Assembly: GCA_019639155.1 (NCBI GenBank)
Contig: JAHBSJ010000009.1
Location: 62,001 to 126,000, forward strand
DNA: 64,000 nt
Reading direction: 5' to 3'
Source: Acidobacteriota bacterium
GTDB lineage: Bacteria; Acidobacteriota; Blastocatellia; Pyrinomonadales; Pyrinomonadaceae
Positions 55,141 through 64,000 of the stretch are shown here, piece after piece. Every line of letters starts with the position of its first letter. Position 1 is the stretch's first letter. The notes below the pieces were generated by a model that made no database searches, was not told the DNA's origin, and was given only the letters and a program-made list of their open reading frames with translations. Position numbers and translations under genes: made by a program.

Positions 55141-56079
55141 ATGCCAATTTTTTCGTCAGATGTGAAACGCATCGGAGCAGAAGCGGGCTTCGACCGCGTC
55201 CGGATAGCGCGAGCCGAAAAGCTGGAATCTGCCGATGCGAGGTTTCGCGAATGGCTCGCCCGCGGTTTTCACGCCACAATGACGTGGATGGAACGCGAAC
55301 CCGAAAAGCGTTCCGATCCAAAACTGATCTTTCCTGCGGCACGTTCGGTCGCGGTTTTCCTGCAAAATTACTACACGCCGCATCGGCATACGTCGCCCGG
55401 CAAGGTGTCGCGATACGCGTGGGGCGACGATTATCACAACGTCCTGCGTGAAAAGATGGTGACCGTCCTAAGCGAACTGCGGAGGCTCGACGAGAATATT
55501 GAAGGCAAGATCTGCGTCGATACGTCGCCGATAATGGAAAAACCTTGGGCCGTGCGTGCGGGGCTCGGCTGGATCGGCAAGCACTCGAACCTGATCACAC
55601 GCGACATCGGTTCGTGGGTATTCATCGGCGTCATGCTGCTGAACGTCGAGCTTGAGCCCGACGAGCCGTTCGTTGAGGACCACTGCGGCACATGCACGGC
55701 GTGTCTGGACGCCTGTCCGACGCAGGCAATAGTTGAGCCGTATGTCGTCGATTCGGCAAAGTGCATCTCGCACGCGACCATAGAACTGCGCGATGAAACG
55801 CTGCCCGACGACGTCGCCGAAAACCTCGACGGCTGGCTCTACGGCTGCGACGTCTGTCAGGACGTCTGCCCGTGGAATCGCTTTGAGACGCCGACCGATG
55901 AAATGCGCTTTGAGCCGCGAAATAGCGAGACATCGCTCGACCTTATTTCGATATCAAAGATGCCGCACGAAGAATACGTCGAACGGTTTCGCGGTTCGGC
56001 CATAAAACGTGCAAAATTAAGCGGACTGCAGAGAAATGCAAAATACCTCAGCGGCACAAAGCCCGAACAGGAGAACTAA
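55141..56079 (+). CDS. queG: Epoxyqueuosine reductase QueG
   Basis: This 312-aa protein has two ferredoxin-type 4Fe-4S sites: C182/C185/C188/C192 (CGTCTACLDACPTQ) and C236/C239/C243 (GCDVCQDVCPW). N-terminal cobalamin-binding landmarks include ICVDTSPIMEKPWAVRAGLG and WIGKHSNLI. It reduces epoxyqueuosine to queuosine in tRNA. It lacks the C-terminal HEAT repeats of longer QueG proteins. It is followed one base later by a secreted protein gene. Confidence 0.95.
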   Translation: MPIFSSDVKRIGAEAGFDRVRIARAEKLESADARFREWLARGFHATMTWMEREPEKRSDPKLIFPAARSVAVFLQNYYTPHRHTSPGKVSRYAWGDDYHNVLREKMVTVLSELRRLDENIEGKICVDTSPIMEKPWAVRAGLGWIGKHSNLITRDIGSWVFIGVMLLNVELEPDEPFVEDHCGTCTACLDACPTQAIVEPYVVDSAKCISHATIELRDETLPDDVAENLDGWLYGCDVCQDVCPWNRFETPTDEMRFEPRNSETSLDLISISKMPHEEYVERFRGSAIKRAKLSGLQRNAKYLSGTKPEQEN

Positions 56080-56080
56080 G

Positions 56081-56731
56081 ATGTCCTCATTATTTTCGAC
56101 AAAGAACCTGGCGCAGCTGTTTCTCATTTCCGCCGCGATCCTGATCGTCGGCGGCGCCGTATCGGCCCAATCATCGGCTGCGGCGTCGCGTGAATATAAA
56201 CGCCTCGTAAAACTGAGCAGCGATCTGAAAAAGATACCGTTCGACCGCTACGACAAGGAGCCGCACCGTTCGTTCCTGAAACGCAACGACAAAGACATCG
56301 TTTACAGCGAACCTGCGGGACAATGGTTCGTCCGAGCGGGGCGTTTTTGGGATCTGCAAAAGAAATACGCCAAGCTGCCGATCGCTGACGACATCGCGTG
56401 GTCGGCCGCCGAGACGCCGCTGCCGGGCGAATGCGAAGGCTACGTCAATTGCTACATGTACAGCATTCGTTCGTCTTACGGCGAATATCTGCGGCTTTAC
56501 CCGAACGGCAAACACAGCAAAAAGGCGGTCGGGCGGATCGTCGACTATCAGCTGTACATGGCAGGCGAGGAATATACGAACTACGAAGGCCCGGGAGACG
56601 ACGACGCCGAACGCTCTGACCTGAAAAAGATGATCGCCGAACTCCGCGGCATTCTGACAAAGTCGGCACCGGCATCAAAGGCCAAAGCTCTGGAACAGCT
56701 CGGCGTTATCGAATCGCGTTTCGCCCGATAG
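56081..56731 (+). CDS. Secreted hypothetical protein
   Basis: This protein of about 216 aa has a signal peptide (1-29, cut near AVSAQ) and a helical, lysine-rich body (SSDLKKIPFDRYDKEPHRSF, WDLQKKYAKLPIADDIAWSA). Two cysteines lie in GECEGYVNCYMYSIR. It resembles tetratricopeptide-linked lipoproteins only in its final helices. I do not recognise a family. The gap from queG is one base, so they are probably cotranscribed by chance of compactness. Confidence 0.65.
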   Translation: MSSLFSTKNLAQLFLISAAILIVGGAVSAQSSAAASREYKRLVKLSSDLKKIPFDRYDKEPHRSFLKRNDKDIVYSEPAGQWFVRAGRFWDLQKKYAKLPIADDIAWSAAETPLPGECEGYVNCYMYSIRSSYGEYLRLYPNGKHSKKAVGRIVDYQLYMAGEEYTNYEGPGDDDAERSDLKKMIAELRGILTKSAPASKAKALEQLGVIESRFAR

Positions 56732-56766
56732 CGCATTTTGCGAGCGATTCCTGATATCATCGGAGT

Positions 56767-57756
56767 ATGCTCCGCGACGGCTACAACAGAACCATCCGCG
56801 ACCTGCGGGTATCGCTGACCGATCGCTGCAATTTCCGCTGCTTCTATTGCTTGCCGCACGGCGAGCCGGCGTGGGCGAAAAAGGAGACGCTACTCACTTT
56901 TGAAGAGATCGCGAAACTCGCCGATATCTTTGTCTCGCTCGGCATCGAAAAATTACGCTTGACCGGCGGCGAACCGCTGATCCGACGCGACGTTCCCGTC
57001 CTCGTACAAAAACTCGCGGCACTGAAACCGCAGCTCGCCGAAATCGCTCTGACGACGAACGGATTCGACTTCGTCCGCCATGCCGACGCTTTGATGGACG
57101 CGGGGCTCGACCGCGTGACGTTCAGCCTGGACAGCGTACGGCGGGATCGTTTTGAGGAAATTACCGGTGTCGATGCGCTCGAACGCGTCGTTGAGTCGAT
57201 AAAATACGCAAAGCAGATCGGCCTCGATCCGATAAAGATAAACGCGGTCATCGTCCGCGGCCGCAATGACGACGAGATCGTGGATCTGGCGCGTTTCGCC
57301 CGTGAACACGGCGTCGCATTCCGCTATATCGAATATATGCCGCTCGACAGCGGCCACGGCTGGGACCGCAGCCAGGTCGTCTCCGGCCGAGAGATACGCG
57401 ATGCTATCGACGCGGAATTTCCGCTGGTTTTGAAAGAAACCTCAAGAGGAAGCGGCACATCGTGGCGCTACGTGTTTGCCGACGGTTCGCCGGGCGAGAT
57501 CGGCATCATCGCTCCCGTGACGGAGATGTTCTGCGGCCAATGTTCGCGCATTCGCCTGACCGCCGACGGCCAGATACGCACGTGCCTTTTCTCGAACCGC
57601 GAACACGACCTCCGCGGCGTTCTGCGTTCCGGTGCGACGGACAACGAGATCGCCGATTTCATCCGCTCCGTCGTCCTCGAAAAAGAACCTCGGCATTTTA
57701 TCAACGACCCCGCATTTTCACAGCCCGAACGCACTATGAGTTTCATCGGCGGATGA
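56767..57756 (+). CDS. moaA: GTP 3',8-cyclase MoaA
   Basis: This 329-aa radical-SAM protein has the SAM cluster C21/C25/C28 (CNFRCFYC) and the C-terminal cluster C256/C259/C273 (FCGQCSRIRLTADGQIRTC). LRLTGGEPLIRRD and EYMPLDSGHGWD are further landmarks. The family's Gly-Gly tail (MSFIGG) is intact, as needed for activity. It starts molybdopterin synthesis from GTP with MoaC, which is not in the window. The neighbouring VapC gene converges seven bases after its stop. Confidence 0.97.
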   Translation: MLRDGYNRTIRDLRVSLTDRCNFRCFYCLPHGEPAWAKKETLLTFEEIAKLADIFVSLGIEKLRLTGGEPLIRRDVPVLVQKLAALKPQLAEIALTTNGFDFVRHADALMDAGLDRVTFSLDSVRRDRFEEITGVDALERVVESIKYAKQIGLDPIKINAVIVRGRNDDEIVDLARFAREHGVAFRYIEYMPLDSGHGWDRSQVVSGREIRDAIDAEFPLVLKETSRGSGTSWRYVFADGSPGEIGIIAPVTEMFCGQCSRIRLTADGQIRTCLFSNREHDLRGVLRSGATDNEIADFIRSVVLEKEPRHFINDPAFSQPERTMSFIGG

Positions 57757-57763
57757 CACCTGT

Positions 57764-58198
57764 TCACACATGTAAAAGATTCGTCTTGTTTGCCCCTCTA
57801 ACGCTGCTCAAGACAATGCTTTCATCAAATGTAACGAGCCGACCTTTGTTTCGCACCGCAAGGCAAAGCAAATAAGAATCAGTGACTTGTTTGGGACCGT
57901 GAATACGACTTGTATCGAAGGCAGATCCGTCGCAAAGCGAAACATCGTCTGCCCAAAAACGGTGATCGGTCGACGAAATAAAATCTCTCAAAACCTCTGA
58001 TATCTGGCTGACAGAAAACTGCATCTTCTTGCTGTAGTTGGGGTGTGAAAGAATGCGGATGGCTCCGTTCTCTGTGATCGGACAACTCGCCCAACCAAGT
58101 GAACGGTTCTTATCCCACCATTCGTTTGCTCGACGATTATGAATGTGGTCGGGATCGAAAAGTGCGATAAGAAAATTGACGTCCAACAGCGCCCGCAT
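57764..58198 (-). CDS. vapC: PIN-domain toxin, VapC family
   Basis: This 144-aa PIN domain begins MRALLDVNFLIALFDPDHIH (D6). It has ITENGAIRILSH (E43), KQVTDSYLLCLA (aspartate near 106) and GRLVTFDESIVL (aspartate near 125), so all acidic metal ligands are present. It would cleave RNA, often initiator tRNA or rRNA. Its ATG overlaps the antitoxin stop by one base, typical of VapBC order. Confidence 0.9.
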   Translation of the reverse strand: MRALLDVNFLIALFDPDHIHNRRANEWWDKNRSLGWASCPITENGAIRILSHPNYSKKMQFSVSQISEVLRDFISSTDHRFWADDVSLCDGSAFDTSRIHGPKQVTDSYLLCLAVRNKGRLVTFDESIVLSSVRGANKTNLLHV

Positions 58199-58437
58199 TA
58201 GTCGCCAAGCTCCTGCATCAGATCGCGGACATGCTCTGAAGTTATAACCTCGCCTCGCGAAGGAAGCTGCGGCACGGTACCCTTTCCTTTTCTGAGTCGA
58301 ACAGCACGTTTGTCGGGCATGGTCAGAGCTTTACGTGCAAGTATCGATATGACCTTTCCTGCGGTTTTCCCTTCGCGGCGGGCAAGTTCTTTTGCCGCCT
58401 GCAAAACATCATCTTCAATTTCGAGTGTCGTCCTCAC
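58198..58437 (-). CDS. vapB: Antitoxin of the VapBC pair
   Basis: This protein of about 79 aa, from GTG at 58437, reads VRTTLEIEDDVLQAAKELAR, the ribbon-helix-helix-type N-terminus of Arc-like VapB antitoxins. The C-terminal part (GEVITSEHVRDLMQELGD) would neutralise the PIN toxin. ATG at 58455 and 58512 are in-frame alternatives. I prefer GTG because TATCAT ends six bases upstream and homologues begin at this residue. A palindromic operator lies in the promoter. Confidence 0.8.
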   Translation of the reverse strand: MRTTLEIEDDVLQAAKELARREGKTAGKVISILARKALTMPDKRAVRLRKGKGTVPQLPSRGEVITSEHVRDLMQELGD

Positions 58438-58443
58438 GATTTG

Positions 58444-58473
58444 ATGATAATGCATCTGATGCAATTGCGTCAA
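58444..58473 (-). promoter_or_regulatory. vapBC promoter with embedded palindromic operator
   Basis: On the minus strand the -35 is TTGACG (58473-58468), the spacer 18 bp and the -10 TATCAT (58449-58444). The perfect palindrome TGCATcagATGCA (58451-58463) fills the spacer. Binding of the VapBC complex there would block transcription. The predicted +1 is at or next to the GTG of vapB, giving a leaderless mRNA. Confidence 0.6.
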
Positions 58474-58541
58474 ATACTTTCCGATCGTGCGCAATGGCGC
58501 TCGTTTTCGCACGACAAAGCTTTCCCTTATACTAGCGTCAT

Positions 58542-60494
58542 ATGTCCGAGCCTGTAGCTATCGAATCCGTCCTGTCCGAGACCCGTGTTTTTCCGCCGCC
58601 GCCGGAATTTGCCGCCGCGGCGCATGTGAAAAGTTTTGACGAATACGAGCAGATGTATGCCGAGTCGATGCGGGACATTCCGGCATTTTGGGAAAAGCAG
58701 GCGGGCGAGCTGGAGTGGTTCGAAAAATGGCACACGGTGCTCGAATGGAACGAGCCTTTTGCGAAATGGTTCGTCGGCGGCAAGATCAACATATCGCACA
58801 ATTGCCTCGACCGTCATCTGACGACGTGGCGGCGTAACAAGGCCGCCTTTATCTGGGAAGGCGAGCCCGGCGAACAACGGACTTTGACGTATCTGCAGCT
58901 TCACCGCGAGGTCTGCCGTTTCGCTAACGTATTGAAAAAGCTGGGTGTTACGGCCGGCGACCGCGTCGCATTGTATATGCCGCTGGTGCCCGAGCTTGCG
59001 ATCGCGATGCTGGCATGCGCACGCATCGGTGCAACGCATACCATCATTTTCGGCGGTTTTTCGGCGGACGCCATTCGCGACCGCGTGAACGACGGCGGCT
59101 GCAAGCTCATCGTTACGGCGGACGGTGCGTTTCGCCGCGGGACCGAGGTTCGACTGAAGGACGCCGTTGATGAGGCCGTCAAGCAGACGCCGACCGTTGA
59201 GAACGTCGTGGTCTATCGGCGAACCGGCTCGAAGGTCGCGATGCAGCCGGGCCGCGATCATTGGTGGCACGAGATCATCGAAACTGTCGATGCCGTCTGT
59301 CCCGCCGTTCCGCTCGACAGCGAACATCCGCTTTACATCCTTTACACGTCCGGCACGACCGGCAAACCGAAAGGCATTCTGCACACGACCGGCGGCTATC
59401 TGACGCAGGCGGCGTTCACGACGAAGATGGTCTTCGACCTGCGGGACGAGGACGTCTATTGGTGCACCGCGGACATCGGCTGGGTGACGGGGCATTCGTA
59501 TGTCGTTTACGGTCCGCTGGCGAACGGTGCGACCGTCGTCATGTACGAAGGCGCGCCGAATTTTCCCGGCTTTGACCGTTTTTGGGACATTATCGAACGG
59601 CACCGCGTTACTATCTTTTACACGGCTCCGACCGCGATCCGTGCTTTCATAAAATGGGGCGAGGAACATCCGCTGAAACACGATCTTTCGTCGCTTCGCC
59701 TGCTCGGGACCGTCGGCGAGCCGATAAATCCGGAGGCGTGGATGTGGTATCGCGAGGTCATCGGCAAAGGCCGCTGCCCGATCGTGGATACATGGTGGCA
59801 AACGGAGACGGGTTCAATAATGATCTCGCCGCTGCCGGGCGCAACGCCCGCCGTTCCGGGCACAGCGACGCGGCCGCTGCCGGGTGTAATGGTCGATGTC
59901 GTGAAAAAGGACGGCACAAAATGCGAGCCGAATGAAGGCGGTTATCTGGTCGTAAAGCATCCGTGGCCGTCGATGCTACGCACGCTGTGGGGCGACGACG
60001 AACGCTACAAAGAAGCGTATTGGTCCGAGATCGCGGGGCATTATTTCGCGGGCGACGGAGCCCGACGCGATGAACGCGGCTATTTTTGGATAATGGGCCG
60101 CGTCGATGACGTGATAAACGTGAGCGGCCACCGTTTGGGAACGGCCGAGATCGAATCGGCACTGGTTTCGCACGAAGCGGTCGCCGAAGCCGCCGTCGTG
60201 GGCCGCCCCGACGAACTGAAAGGCCAGGCCATCGCCGCGTTCGTCACGCTGGAAGGCGGCCGCACAGGCGGCGACGAACTCAAGGAAACGCTGCGTGCCC
60301 ACGTTCAGAAAGAGATCGGCGCGCTCGCCAAACCCGACGACATAAGATTTACTGACGCGCTGCCGAAAACGCGTTCGGGCAAGATAATGCGGCGTCTGCT
60401 CCGCGAGCTTGCGTCAAGCGGCGTTGTCGCAGGCGACGTCACGACTCTTGAGGATTTTTCAGTGCTCGAAAAGCTCCGCGAGGACGAGGAATAA
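58542..60494 (+). CDS. acs: Acetyl-CoA synthetase
   Basis: This 650-aa AMP-forming ligase has the P-loop [10 protein letters not shown] (269-278), [32 protein letters not shown] and [15 protein letters not shown]. The C-terminal [11 protein letters not shown], with Lys614, is the catalytic and regulatory acetylation site. It activates acetate to acetyl-CoA via acetyl-AMP. The CODH/ACS-binding residues usual for the family are present. TATACT ends eight bases before the ATG. An HD-domain gene follows six bases later. Confidence 0.97.
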   Translation: MSEPVAIESVLSETRVFPPPPEFAAAAHVKSFDEYEQMYAESMRDIPAFWEKQAGELEWFEKWHTVLEWNEPFAKWFVGGKINISHNCLDRHLTTWRRNKAAFIWEGEPGEQRTLTYLQLHREVCRFANVLKKLGVTAGDRVALYMPLVPELAIAMLACARIGATHTIIFGGFSADAIRDRVNDGGCKLIVTADGAFRRGTEVRLKDAVDEAVKQTPTVENVVVYRRTGSKVAMQPGRDHWWHEIIETVDAVCPAVPLDSEHPLYILYTSGTTGKPKGILHTTGGYLTQAAFTTKMVFDLRDEDVYWCTADIGWVTGHSYVVYGPLANGATVVMYEGAPNFPGFDRFWDIIERHRVTIFYTAPTAIRAFIKWGEEHPLKHDLSSLRLLGTVGEPINPEAWMWYREVIGKGRCPIVDTWWQTETGSIMISPLPGATPAVPGTATRPLPGVMVDVVKKDGTKCEPNEGGYLVVKHPWPSMLRTLWGDDERYKEAYWSEIAGHYFAGDGARRDERGYFWIMGRVDDVINVSGHRLGTAEIESALVSHEAVAEAAVVGRPDELKGQAIAAFVTLEGGRTGGDELKETLRAHVQKEIGALAKPDDIRFTDALPKTRSGKIMRRLLRELASSGVVAGDVTTLEDFSVLEKLREDEE

Positions 60495-60500
60495 CGCGAA

Positions 60501-61787
60501 ATGGCAGAACGCATTTACCGCGATTCGGTTCACAACATCATCCGCGTCAACACCGACACCGCGGAGGGCAAGCTGGTAACACAGCTCATCGACACGCCGG
60601 AATTTCAGCGTCTGCGGCGGATACGCCAGCTCGGGCTCGCGTATTTTTCGTATCAGGGAGCCGAACATTCGCGGTTCACGCACAGCCTCGGTGCGTATCA
60701 TCTGGCGGGACGAATGCTGGCGAAACTGCGGCTCGACAGCGACATCGACGAAGAGCTGCAGACGGCGGTCCGCGTCGGCGCACTGCTGCACGACATCGGC
60801 CACGGGCCGTATTCGCACGTGATCGAATCGATACTCGATTTTCATCACGAGGAATTCACGATCGCCGCCGTTTTGAGCGAGGAAACTGACGTCGGGCGGC
60901 TGCTTCGCGGGTATTCGGCGGGGCTCGCAGGAAACATCGCGGCGATCATCCGCGGCGACCTTCATCCGGCGGCATTGGCGCAGATCGTTTCATCGCAGCT
61001 CGACGCGGACAGAATGGATTACCTGCTCCGCGACAGCCTGATGACAGGTGCTCGGTACGGCATTTACGATCTGGAATGGATCATAAAGTCCATCGAGATC
61101 AGCCCCGACGGCGAACATCTTTACGTGTCGGCACCCGGCATTTACGCCGTCGAAGATTACTTGCAGGCACGCTATTATATGTATCGGCAGGTGTATTTTC
61201 ACCGCACGCTGCGTTCGGCAGAGGCGGTTCTGCGTGTGCTGCTGAAACGCGCTCTTCGCGTTCACGCCGAGGGTGGCGACGCGTGGACAACCGAGAATTC
61301 GCCGATGTCGCGAGTGCTGGCGGGCGAGAAATTGACGCTTCCCGAGCATCTGGAATTTGACGACGCCGATGTGCTTTACAGCATAAAACGCTGGCGGCAT
61401 TCGAGCGACGCTGTCTTGAGCGATCTGGCGGGGCGATTCCTAGACCGCAGGCTTTTCAAGGCGTTTGACCTGGATATGCCCGACGACGAGCGGCGCGATT
61501 TCATTACCGCGGCCCGCGAGATCGTGGCCGAGGGCGGCTTCGATCCGGACTATTATTTTTACGAGGATCGAGCGGAGAACAAGCCCTACACTTACTATTC
61601 GAAAGAGAACGTCGAGAAAAAGAATCTCATTTTTGTCGAACACGGTTTCTCGAACCCCGAGATCCGCGAGATCTCGGAGGTGAGCGCCGCCGTTCGAGGG
61701 CTGCAGGAAGGCTACAGCATCCACCGCATTTGTTTTCCCGCGGAGATGAAAGAAAAGATCGGTGCACTTTACCGCAAAGACAGTTAA
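60501..61787 (+). CDS. HD-domain phosphohydrolase (SAMHD1/dNTPase-like)
   Basis: This 428-aa protein has the HD metal site: H61 (SRFTHSLG), H97/D98 (LLHDIGHGPYSH) and an acidic residue in LDADRMDYLLRDS (168-173). PEFQRLRRIRQLGLAYF near 33 is the conserved start of the SAMHD1/YdhJ-like group. It probably hydrolyses nucleotides or nucleotide second messengers in the cytosol; its exact substrate cannot be fixed. Its 3' end overlaps the next gene by 26 bp. Confidence 0.88.
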   Translation: MAERIYRDSVHNIIRVNTDTAEGKLVTQLIDTPEFQRLRRIRQLGLAYFSYQGAEHSRFTHSLGAYHLAGRMLAKLRLDSDIDEELQTAVRVGALLHDIGHGPYSHVIESILDFHHEEFTIAAVLSEETDVGRLLRGYSAGLAGNIAAIIRGDLHPAALAQIVSSQLDADRMDYLLRDSLMTGARYGIYDLEWIIKSIEISPDGEHLYVSAPGIYAVEDYLQARYYMYRQVYFHRTLRSAEAVLRVLLKRALRVHAEGGDAWTTENSPMSRVLAGEKLTLPEHLEFDDADVLYSIKRWRHSSDAVLSDLAGRFLDRRLFKAFDLDMPDDERRDFITAAREIVAEGGFDPDYYFYEDRAENKPYTYYSKENVEKKNLIFVEHGFSNPEIREISEVSAAVRGLQEGYSIHRICFPAEMKEKIGALYRKDS

Positions 61788-62631
61788 TTGGGTCGCCATG
61801 TTCGCGGCGGTTTTGTTCTTCGCAGCGTCGGCAACGGCGCAGCGGATCGCGATAATTGCGCCGGACAACGCGACGGAAAGTGCAGTGTTCGCGGAAAAGC
61901 TGACTGACGCCATTAAAGGCGTCGATGTGATCGACGGCGAGATGGCGCGTGCGGCGTTTGACGCGGTCGCTCCTGAGAACGCTTTCAATATGACACGCAC
62001 CGAAGCACGCCGCGTCGGCTCGGCGATCGGCTGCAGCCATTTCGTCGTGCTGCGTTCGGCGGTGCAGCGGCGGACGTCGTTCGAAAAAAAGGAATATTAC
62101 GAGGCTTACGCCGTTGTCTTTCTGGTGAGTTCGCGGACGGGACGCCTGCTGCTGCCGTTCCTGCGATACGCTGAAAGCAGCAGTTCGAAAGAGGCATTTA
62201 AGACGCTTTTGACCGAAGTATCGGCAATGGCGAAGGAGATAGAGGCAGAAGCTAAGTCATCTGTACGCAGAGAGTTAGCGGAACCACCGCAACCCGCGAT
62301 GGAAGAGCCGCCCGACGAAGGCACGCCCGCAGCTCGCGGATTTCGGGCTCCTGTTCCCTATCGGCGCATCAGGCCGGAATACACGCGGACGGCGAATCTG
62401 TACGACGTCGCGGCGACGGTCGAGATAACGGTCGATCTGGACGAGAAAGGGAAGATACTGCGGACAGAGATAGAGCGTTGGGCCGGTTTCGGGCTGGAAG
62501 CTAGCGTCGAAACGGCAGTGCGTTCGATGAATTGGAGGCCGGCGGAACGCAGCGGCAAACAGATGCCGATGCGGTTTCTGCTGCGTTACAATTTCACAAA
62601 ACTCCCACGCGACACCGACCGCGAACAATAG
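61762..62631 (+). CDS. Secreted protein with TonB C-terminal domain
   Basis: This 289-aa protein has a signal peptide (1-27) and an N-terminal CsgG/curli-like nucleotide-fold part (APDNATESAVFAEKLTDAIK). A Pro-rich linker (EEPPDEGTPAARGFRAP) leads to a C-terminal TonB domain (from about 215, DVAATVEITVDLDEKGKILR, VETAVRSMNWRPAERSGKQM). It lacks the N-terminal membrane helix of true TonB, so it probably uses the TonB fold as a binding module. I kept the start at 61762 because it supplies the positive n-region of the signal. The next gene starts at the following base. Confidence 0.75.
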   Translation: MHFTAKTVNWVAMFAAVLFFAASATAQRIAIIAPDNATESAVFAEKLTDAIKGVDVIDGEMARAAFDAVAPENAFNMTRTEARRVGSAIGCSHFVVLRSAVQRRTSFEKKEYYEAYAVVFLVSSRTGRLLLPFLRYAESSSSKEAFKTLLTEVSAMAKEIEAEAKSSVRRELAEPPQPAMEEPPDEGTPAARGFRAPVPYRRIRPEYTRTANLYDVAATVEITVDLDEKGKILRTEIERWAGFGLEASVETAVRSMNWRPAERSGKQMPMRFLLRYNFTKLPRDTDREQ

Positions 62632-63375
62632 ATGCGAACCATTCGAGCAGTATTTAGAATGACGGCTTTCGTGCTCGGCACGCTGGCGATCTATTACTAT
62701 TGGTTCTTCACGCAGCCCGTCAGACGCGATCCGGCTGAGGCACGGCGGCACACATTTTTGCGTTGGTCCCGATTCTTCAAATGGGTCGCCGGAATGCGGC
62801 TCGTCGTCAACGGCACACCGCCGCCGCCGCCGTTCTTCCTCGTATCAAATCACCTCAGCTACACGGACATCGCCGTTCTGCGGCTCGCTGCGGAGGGCGT
62901 TTTCGTTGCGAAACAAGATATCGAAAGCTGGCCGGTCGCGGGAAAGATAATCGCAAATATGGGCACGGTTTTCATCGACCGCGAGAACCGCCGCGACATT
63001 CCGCGTGCCGGCGAGCTGATCGACGCGAGGCTCGATTCGGGCGACGGCGTCATCATCTTTCCCGAAGGCACGAGCACACGCGGCGAAGAGGTGCTGCCGT
63101 TCAATTCATCGTTTTTTGAATACGCCGCACGACGAAATATCGCTGTCTATTACGCCGCTGTCAGCTATTCGACGCCGCCGGGCGAGCTGCCCGCCGACAC
63201 CGTCTGCTGGTGGGACGACATCTCGTTTTTCGCACATATGTTTCGGCTTTTTTCGGTGAAAAGCTGGACGGCGACGGTTACTTTCGGCAGTGAGCCTATC
63301 ACAAACACCGACCGCAAACTCCTCGCCCGCGAACTGCACGAACGCGTGACCGAGGCGTTCACGCCTGTCGAATAA
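62632..63375 (+). CDS. plsC: 1-acyl-sn-glycerol-3-phosphate acyltransferase (PlsC family)
   Basis: This 247-aa protein has a membrane helix near 11-27, the catalytic H-x4-D as H74/D79 in NHLSYTD, and the acceptor-binding FPEGTSTRGEEVL. It acylates lysophosphatidate to phosphatidate at the inner membrane face. It is the last of four tightly packed genes that begin with acs. Its stop lies at the edge of the rpoC terminator. A specialised acyltransferase for other lipids is possible. Confidence 0.88.
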   Translation: MRTIRAVFRMTAFVLGTLAIYYYWFFTQPVRRDPAEARRHTFLRWSRFFKWVAGMRLVVNGTPPPPPFFLVSNHLSYTDIAVLRLAAEGVFVAKQDIESWPVAGKIIANMGTVFIDRENRRDIPRAGELIDARLDSGDGVIIFPEGTSTRGEEVLPFNSSFFEYAARRNIAVYYAAVSYSTPPGELPADTVCWWDDISFFAHMFRLFSVKSWTATVTFGSEPITNTDRKLLARELHERVTEAFTPVE

Positions 63376-63399
63376 AAAAGGCCGCACTCGCGTGCGGCC
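63374..63399 (-). terminator. Intrinsic terminator of rpoC
   Basis: GGCCGCAC (63380-63387) pairs perfectly with GTGCGGCC (63392-63399) around a four-base loop. On the minus strand it is followed by six T, the form expected for termination of rpoC transcription coming from the right. It overlaps the plsC stop. Confidence 0.9.
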
Positions 63400-63422
63400 G
63401 AAAGTCATTGCTTTATAGGCTC

Positions 63423-64000
<578 letters not shown>

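Noticed and set aside
53777..55342. A 521-codon open frame on the minus strand under the TonB receptor
   Set aside because: It is opposite a clear receptor barrel sequence, is arginine/glutamate-rich without motifs and runs across an intrinsic terminator.
58527..59801. A 424-codon minus-strand frame opposite acs
   Set aside because: Pure shadow of Acs codon usage; no homology features or ribosome site.

Overview
The window reads as a chromosomal stretch of a Gram-negative (diderm) heterotroph, most likely an Acidobacteriota member of the Blastocatellia/Pyrinomonadaceae type. This rests on a 1272-aa Oar-like TonB-dependent receptor with an N-terminal carboxypeptidase-regulatory domain, a TPR-linked Ser/Thr kinase, BshA (bacillithiol synthesis), many secreted beta-propeller, TPR and nuclease proteins, and typical intergenic simple-sequence and facing-array repeats. 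The taxonomic call is inference; no rRNA or tRNA gene is visible. Most genes are ordinary and intact, and several junctions are only a few bases long or overlap.

Layout. 1-13856 (minus strand) is an exopolysaccharide/O-antigen-type operon: a Wzx-like flippase, two FkbM methyltransferases, a SAM methyltransferase, four glycosyltransferases, an SDR epimerase, a NodU/TobZ-type carbamoyltransferase, a polytopic membrane protein and an AsnB-type amidotransferase cut by the left edge. The operon is interrupted at 3881-4407 by an inverted-repeat-flanked GxxExxY gene that carries an in-frame stop. 13866-18389 holds small metabolic and hypothetical genes, including an alpha/beta hydrolase broken by an in-frame TAG. 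18404-20480 is thiC behind a TPP riboswitch, with eleven 7-bp repeats directly after its start codon. 20528-24034 is a two-gene secreted module (21 x 17-aa repeats plus an S74 autoprocessing domain, and a coupled small secreted protein) bracketed by two 130-bp direct repeats, the second of which is the 5' end of a PQQ-type sugar dehydrogenase gene. 25090-30854 holds PPK2, the TPR kinase, bshA and a hydrolase.

30909-33107 is a sigma/anti-sigma-like pair. 33114-45660 is rich in secreted proteins: a TPR protein, an M28 peptidase, two NucA-type nucleases and an EEP-family nuclease. It also carries acpS, pgeF, a DsbD-N-like protein and rlmN. One nuclease gene is flanked by two 141-bp palindromic elements. 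45868-51000 contains an SRPBCC protein, a DapF homologue with both catalytic cysteines replaced by serine, a PD40 propeller protein, an acyl-ACP desaturase, a truncated CopG-type antitoxin and an MBL hydrolase. 51254-57756 contains the TonB receptor, queG, a secreted protein and moaA. 57764-58437 is a VapBC pair. 58542-63375 is an acs / HD-domain / TonB-C / plsC run. The right edge is the 3' end of rpoC on the minus strand.

How it fits together: the left third builds and decorates a surface glycan. The middle encodes export of hydrolases that would break down extracellular DNA and peptides, together with a large outer-membrane importer further right. The rest is housekeeping (thiamine, molybdopterin, queuosine, phospholipid, acetate activation). 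The most unusual signals are the repeat-bracketed S74 module, the heptanucleotide tract in riboswitch-controlled thiC, the two nonsense-interrupted genes, the Ser/Ser DapF homologue and the 141-bp palindromic elements.
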